From Epilithonimonas zeae (GTDB lineage Bacteria > Bacteroidota > Bacteroidia > Flavobacteriales > Weeksellaceae): a stretch of 64,000 bases of DNA. A program made the translations under genes and the position numbers. A model generated the notes under the pieces. That model ran no database searches. It had not been told where the DNA came from and saw only the letters and a program-made list of their open reading frames with translations. Shown piece by piece: positions 60,910 through 64,000 of this stretch. Position 1 is the stretch's first letter, and each line of letters starts with the position of its first letter. The DNA is taken from assembly GCF_900141765.1 (NCBI RefSeq), contig NZ_FSRK01000001.1:310001-374000 (forward strand). The letters run 5' to 3'.

Positions 60910-61767
60910 TTAATTTTTGCCATATTTAATGATCCAGTCTGCAGTAGAAGTAATTTTTTTAACAGAATTACCAGGTAGGGCATCTAATGAATGATCTGCT
61001 CCTTGAAAAATCAACAATTTATAAGGTACATTTTCTTCTTTCAAAGCCTCTATCAAATTAAAGGATTGTTTGATAGGAACAATCGGATCTTTGTCGCCGT
61101 GTATCATTAGAATTGGAATCTTTTTTACAAATTTTACGGGACTCGATTTAATATAAAGTTCAGGAATTGGATTGCCTTCTTTCCAAACAGTTTTGTTACC
61201 AGACATTTTGTTGACAGCATCCATAAGATTTTGATTATCCAGCTGCCAAAGTGTGGAGGTATCGGTAAAATCGGTTGGTCCGCAACGATCAACAATAGCT
61301 TTGATTTTATCTGACTTAGTATAGGCATACATTAGAGAAACGTGTGCGCCAGAACTTTGTCCGGTTATAGAAAAACCTGTGCTTCTGGTGTTCCATTCTT
61401 TGGAATGTGTGATCAAATATTTGAAGATCTTATCTACATCATCTAAGAGTTCTGAAAGATGTGTGTTATTATTAGCGTATCTGTAATTGATGTTGGCAAC
61501 CGCTATTCCTCTTGAAAGCAAATATTTTGATAAAGAAGTGTCAGTGCTTTTATCACCTACGGTCCACGCTCCTCCGTGAATATTTACTACAAAAGGTGTA
61601 TTATTTGTTCTGTTGGCGGGTAAGTAGATGTCCATTTTGTTTCTTTCATAAGATCCATATTTTATATCTGTTAGTTCTATTTCTTTGATTTCACTCTCAG
61701 GTTGTTTTGTAGAATTTGTACATCAGGAAAGAGAAAGTATAAATAAAAATAATAGGCCGTAATTCAT
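60910..61767 (-). pseudogene. Alpha/beta hydrolase (esterase) lipoprotein broken at its lipobox
   Basis: From ATG 61767 the frame reads MNYGLLFLFILSLS, then TGA (61725-61723), then CTNSTKQPESE and on without a shift into the hydrolase body (MDIYLP from 61635). A lipobox LSL-S-[stop]-C is obvious, where the missing residue should be a small one such as Gly (GGA). The body has NIHGGAWTVGDK (HGG oxyanion hole), GQSSGAH (Ser elbow) and IHGDKDPIVP/GADHSLD for the acid and His. The intact part from 61635 might still be made as a cytosolic 241-residue protein, but without its export signal. Confidence 0.82.
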
Positions 61768-61857
61768 AATTTTAAAGCTTGTAATTACGAATTTACTTTT
61801 TTTAGATTTAAATCTGAAAATGTTTTTGTTTTTAGTTTTAAACTGTAAATCTGTTTT

Positions 61858-61990
61858 GTGCGAAGCGCGCCCCGAGCTGAACGGAGCTCTTTTTGTTATT
61901 GCGATTGCTGAATAGTTCTGTCTAATGTATCACTTTCTTCGCAATAACAAAAAAGCGGGAGTGGAGCGCGGATAAAGGCGCCCAATTATT
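61858..61990 (-). repeat. Intergenic hairpin repeat family A, copy 4 (inverted and diverged)
   Basis: Reading on the minus strand: AATTGGGCGCCTTTATCCG, CGCTCCACTCCCGC, core, GAGCTCCGTTCAGCTCGGGG and CGCGCTTCGCAC. The core is a perfect 15-bp stem TTTTTGTTATTGCGA (61890-61904) / TCGCAATAACAAAAA (61939-61953) with a 34-base loop. It has the same layout as copies 1-3 with different stem sequence. Confidence 0.8.
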
Positions 61991-62006
61991 TTGTATACAG
62001 ACATAA

Positions 62007-62035
62007 AAAAACCTGACTCGTTGGAATCAGGCTTT
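62007..62035 (-). terminator. Terminator of the nuo gene cluster
   Basis: On the minus strand, stem CCTGATTC / GAGTCAGG (one G-T) with loop CAAC and T7, 18 bases after the nuoN stop. Confidence 0.85.
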
Positions 62036-62052
62036 GTGTATTTTTAATTTTC

Positions 62053-63435
62053 CTATAATCCGAAAATTTTAGCGAATAGATCCGGAACAATTCCCATAGA
62101 AACCAATGCTAAAATTATTACTACAGAAACGATATTGTAAGTGATACTCGCTCTTTCCGTATTGTGGAAGTTGTCTTCTTTGTAGAAAAACATTGCGATG
62201 ATTAATCTCAAATAATAAGCGATACTCAATGCTGAACCTAGAACTGCAATCAGAACCAAGAACTCATAATGTCCGCCAATCGCCTGATTGAAGATTCCTA
62301 ATTTTCCGATGAAACCGGCTGTCAAAGGAATCCCAGCCATTGATAGCATTGAGATTGTAGAAACAACTGCTAACAAAGGTTCTCTTTTTCCCAATCCGTT
62401 GAAAGCGGCAAAAGAAGTTTCTTTTTTGATTTTCTCAACCCAGATCAAACTGATGAAAACACCAACTGTTGCCAATGAATAAGCGAACAAGTAATAGCCT
62501 AAAATGTAAGTTGAGAAGTTATTGATTCCGAAAAATATCAAAGCAATATATCCTGCGTGCGAAACGGAAGAGTAGGCAAGCATTCTTTTTGCATTGGTCT
62601 GAACCAATCCCATAACGTTTGCCAAAAGTAAAGTCAGGATGATGAAAACGCCTAAGATATTAATCCAATCTCCAGCAATTCCCCCGAAAGCAATCGTCAT
62701 TAATTTGAACAAAGCGAAGAATCCGGAAATCTTTACGACAGATGCCATAAAAGCTGTAATCAATGATGGTGCGCCTTGATAAACATCTGGACTCCACATA
62801 TGGAATGGTGCTAACGATACTTTGAATGCCAATGCAGACAACATCAGGATAGCTCCCATTATCAGCATTAAGTTCTTAGGATTGTTGTAAGCAAAATCGT
62901 GAATGGCATAAAGGTCAAAACTTCCTGCACTTCCATAAACCAAAGCTACTCCAAACAAAAGAAATCCTGTTGCGAATGCTCCCATTAAGAAATATTTCAT
63001 AGAAGCTTCCGTAGAGCGAAGGTCGGTTTTATTAGCTCCAGCCATTACATATAAAGGAATTGATAGAATCTCGATTCCGATGAATAATGTTACTAGGTTT
63101 TGGAATCCGAACAATACAATCCCGCCACAAAGTGCAAATAACATCAATGCATACAATTCTGACTGATGACTTCTGTGATTGCTGAATGCAAATCCTCCTA
63201 AAAAGAACAATAACAAAGTAACAGCCACCGATATTTTTGTGAATAATTCGGCATTGTAGCTGTATTCGTACATCGATTTGTATTGCGCGAAAAACTCGCA
63301 ATCAGGAAGAAAACTAGTCGCCAGACCAATGATTAATCCCAAGATTCCGATATATCTTGCGTATTTGCCTTTCTCGAAAACACCTGAGAATAATACCAGA
63401 ATTGCCGTAAGGAATAAAACTATTAAAACACTCAT
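62053..63435 (-). CDS. nuoN: NADH-quinone oxidoreductase subunit N
   Basis: A 460-residue antiporter-like proton-pumping membrane subunit of complex I with about 14 transmembrane helices. Conserved parts are LVTLFIGIEILSIPLYVMAG (charged Glu in TM5), ALAFKVSLAPFHMWSPDVYQ with Lys, and NAKRMLAYSSVSHAGYIALI. It is last in a nuo operon that continues left-to-right beyond the window (minus strand); nuoM lies 94 bases upstream. Terminator follows. Confidence 0.95.
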   Translation of the reverse strand: MSVLIVLFLTAILVLFSGVFEKGKYARYIGILGLIIGLATSFLPDCEFFAQYKSMYEYSYNAELFTKISVAVTLLLFFLGGFAFSNHRSHQSELYALMLFALCGGIVLFGFQNLVTLFIGIEILSIPLYVMAGANKTDLRSTEASMKYFLMGAFATGFLLFGVALVYGSAGSFDLYAIHDFAYNNPKNLMLIMGAILMLSALAFKVSLAPFHMWSPDVYQGAPSLITAFMASVVKISGFFALFKLMTIAFGGIAGDWINILGVFIILTLLLANVMGLVQTNAKRMLAYSSVSHAGYIALIFFGINNFSTYILGYYLFAYSLATVGVFISLIWVEKIKKETSFAAFNGLGKREPLLAVVSTISMLSMAGIPLTAGFIGKLGIFNQAIGGHYEFLVLIAVLGSALSIAYYLRLIIAMFFYKEDNFHNTERASITYNIVSVVIILALVSMGIVPDLFAKIFGL

Positions 63436-63529
63436 TTCTTTATTTATTTCGTAGGAAACCGGAAGTCCGATGTCCGTTTTGAATTTTATTTAATATTTCT
63501 TTTTATCTGAATTGATTTCAAATCCATTC

Positions 63530-64000
63530 TTAGTTAAGCATAGAAGAGTAGATGAATCTTACAGAACTTGTTACCATTTCTATAACTGGTTGAGGAAAAA
63601 CGCCTAAAACAATTACGAAAACTGATAAACTTGCCAGTACTGTGAACTCCACTGAGCTAATGTCTTTTGTTGTAGCCAAAACAGCGTCGTCTCCTTTTCC
63701 AAACATTGTTTTTCCGTAGAATCTCAACATATAAGCTGCTGCAAGAATCAATGTTAATCCAGCTAAAACTGTCATTATTAGATTGTATGAAAAAATTGAT
63801 TTCAATAAGATAAATTCTCCGATGAATCCGTTGGTTAATGGAACTCCCGTGGCACCAAGCAAAATAATCATAAACAATATGGCAAATTTAGGAGCGACTT
63901 TTGCCAAACCTCCCATTTTTCTGATATCTCTTGTTTTGAATCTTTTATAAAGAATATCTGCACAATAAAATAATCCAACTACGTTAATCCCGTGAGCAAA
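63530..64000 (-). CDS. nuoM: NADH-quinone oxidoreductase subunit M, C-terminal part (runs off the right edge)
   Basis: The last 156 codons of the complex I antiporter-like subunit M. At the edge it reads FAHGINVVGLFYCADILYKR (the HGxxxxGLF of TM near the end), then GGLAKVAPKFAILFMIILLG and FIGEFILL, typical of NuoM. Three or more helices follow. It continues beyond 64000. Between it and nuoN (63436-63529) is a short gap with GGAAGTCCGATGTCCG, possibly another repeat scrap. Confidence 0.93.
   Translation of the reverse strand, partial: FAHGINVVGLFYCADILYKRFKTRDIRKMGGLAKVAPKFAILFMIILLGATGVPLTNGFIGEFILLKSIFSYNLIMTVLAGLTLILAAAYMLRFYGKTMFGKGDDAVLATTKDISSVEFTVLASLSVFVIVLGVFPQPVIEMVTSSVRFIYSSMLN

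Noticed and set aside
61723-61725. TGA in the esterase lipoprotein as a selenocysteine codon
   Set aside because: It lies in the signal peptide just before the lipobox Cys, no selenocysteine insertion element is evident, and the position calls for a small residue; a nonsense mutation is simpler.

Overview
The window looks like chromosomal DNA of a flavobacterium (Bacteroidota, Chryseobacterium-like, Weeksellaceae). The evidence is low GC, promoters of the Bacteroidota TAnnTTTG type, secreted proteins ending in type IX secretion sorting tails, a PorP/SprF-family protein, the hpt-adk-obgE cluster, LytTR/LytS signalling and DUF1501/DUF1800, DUF3822 and GSCFA proteins. It is mostly core genome: I see no prophage, transposase, CRISPR array, tRNA or rRNA.

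Layout. 1-2.3 kb: start of ligA, a secreted glycerophosphodiesterase and a short-chain dehydrogenase. 2.6-4.2 kb: a secreted M28 peptidase. 4.2-5.7 kb: a non-coding graveyard with three recognisable gene tails (a frameshifted type IX sorting tail, a LuxR-type regulator tail and a second M28 tail). 5.7-11.5 kb: a minus-strand block with a zinc-knuckle FAD monooxygenase, Tex, a small membrane protein, an endonuclease/phosphatase-fold protein and CorA. 11.8-17 kb: fabH, the ohr/ohrR peroxide pair and the DUF1501/DUF1800 pair. 17-29.7 kb: small envelope proteins, L-serine dehydratase, an LRR cargo protein, a DEAD-box helicase, a DUF47-Pit phosphate uptake pair, a LytS/LytTR two-component pair, a Kelch cargo protein and a prenyl synthase. 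30-34.5 kb: GSCFA, TatD, hypothetical proteins and an RhlE-like helicase. 34.6-38 kb: a lipoprotein, a nonsense-split barrel protein, obgE, adk and hpt. 38-45 kb: a PASTA protein, an RluD-like enzyme, PorP/SprF, a long rhomboid protease, hemW and murI. 45-50 kb: LysR with mdaB/ygiN, an ABC-F protein, and a nitroreductase divergent from an HxlR regulator. 50-58 kb: rsmD cluster, thioredoxin-like protein, lpxH with a LuxE-like adenylating enzyme, an M15-like protein, a PD-(D/E)XK-like protein and aqpZ. 58-64 kb: a luciferase-like oxidoreductase, a CocE-type hydrolase, a lipoprotein esterase broken at its lipobox, nuoN and the end of nuoM.

Themes are envelope and type IX cargo, nucleotide and translation housekeeping, and redox or xenobiotic defence (ohr/ohrR, mdaB/ygiN, nitroreductase/hxlR). 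I did not find a clearly new multi-gene system. The most interesting non-genic signal is a four-copy intergenic repeat family whose central stem differs in sequence but keeps pairing. Other points worth checking are two genes each broken by a single in-frame stop, the fused gene tails at 5.57 kb, structured leaders before an ABC-F gene and a helicase gene, and a symmetric divergent promoter at the nitroreductase/HxlR pair.
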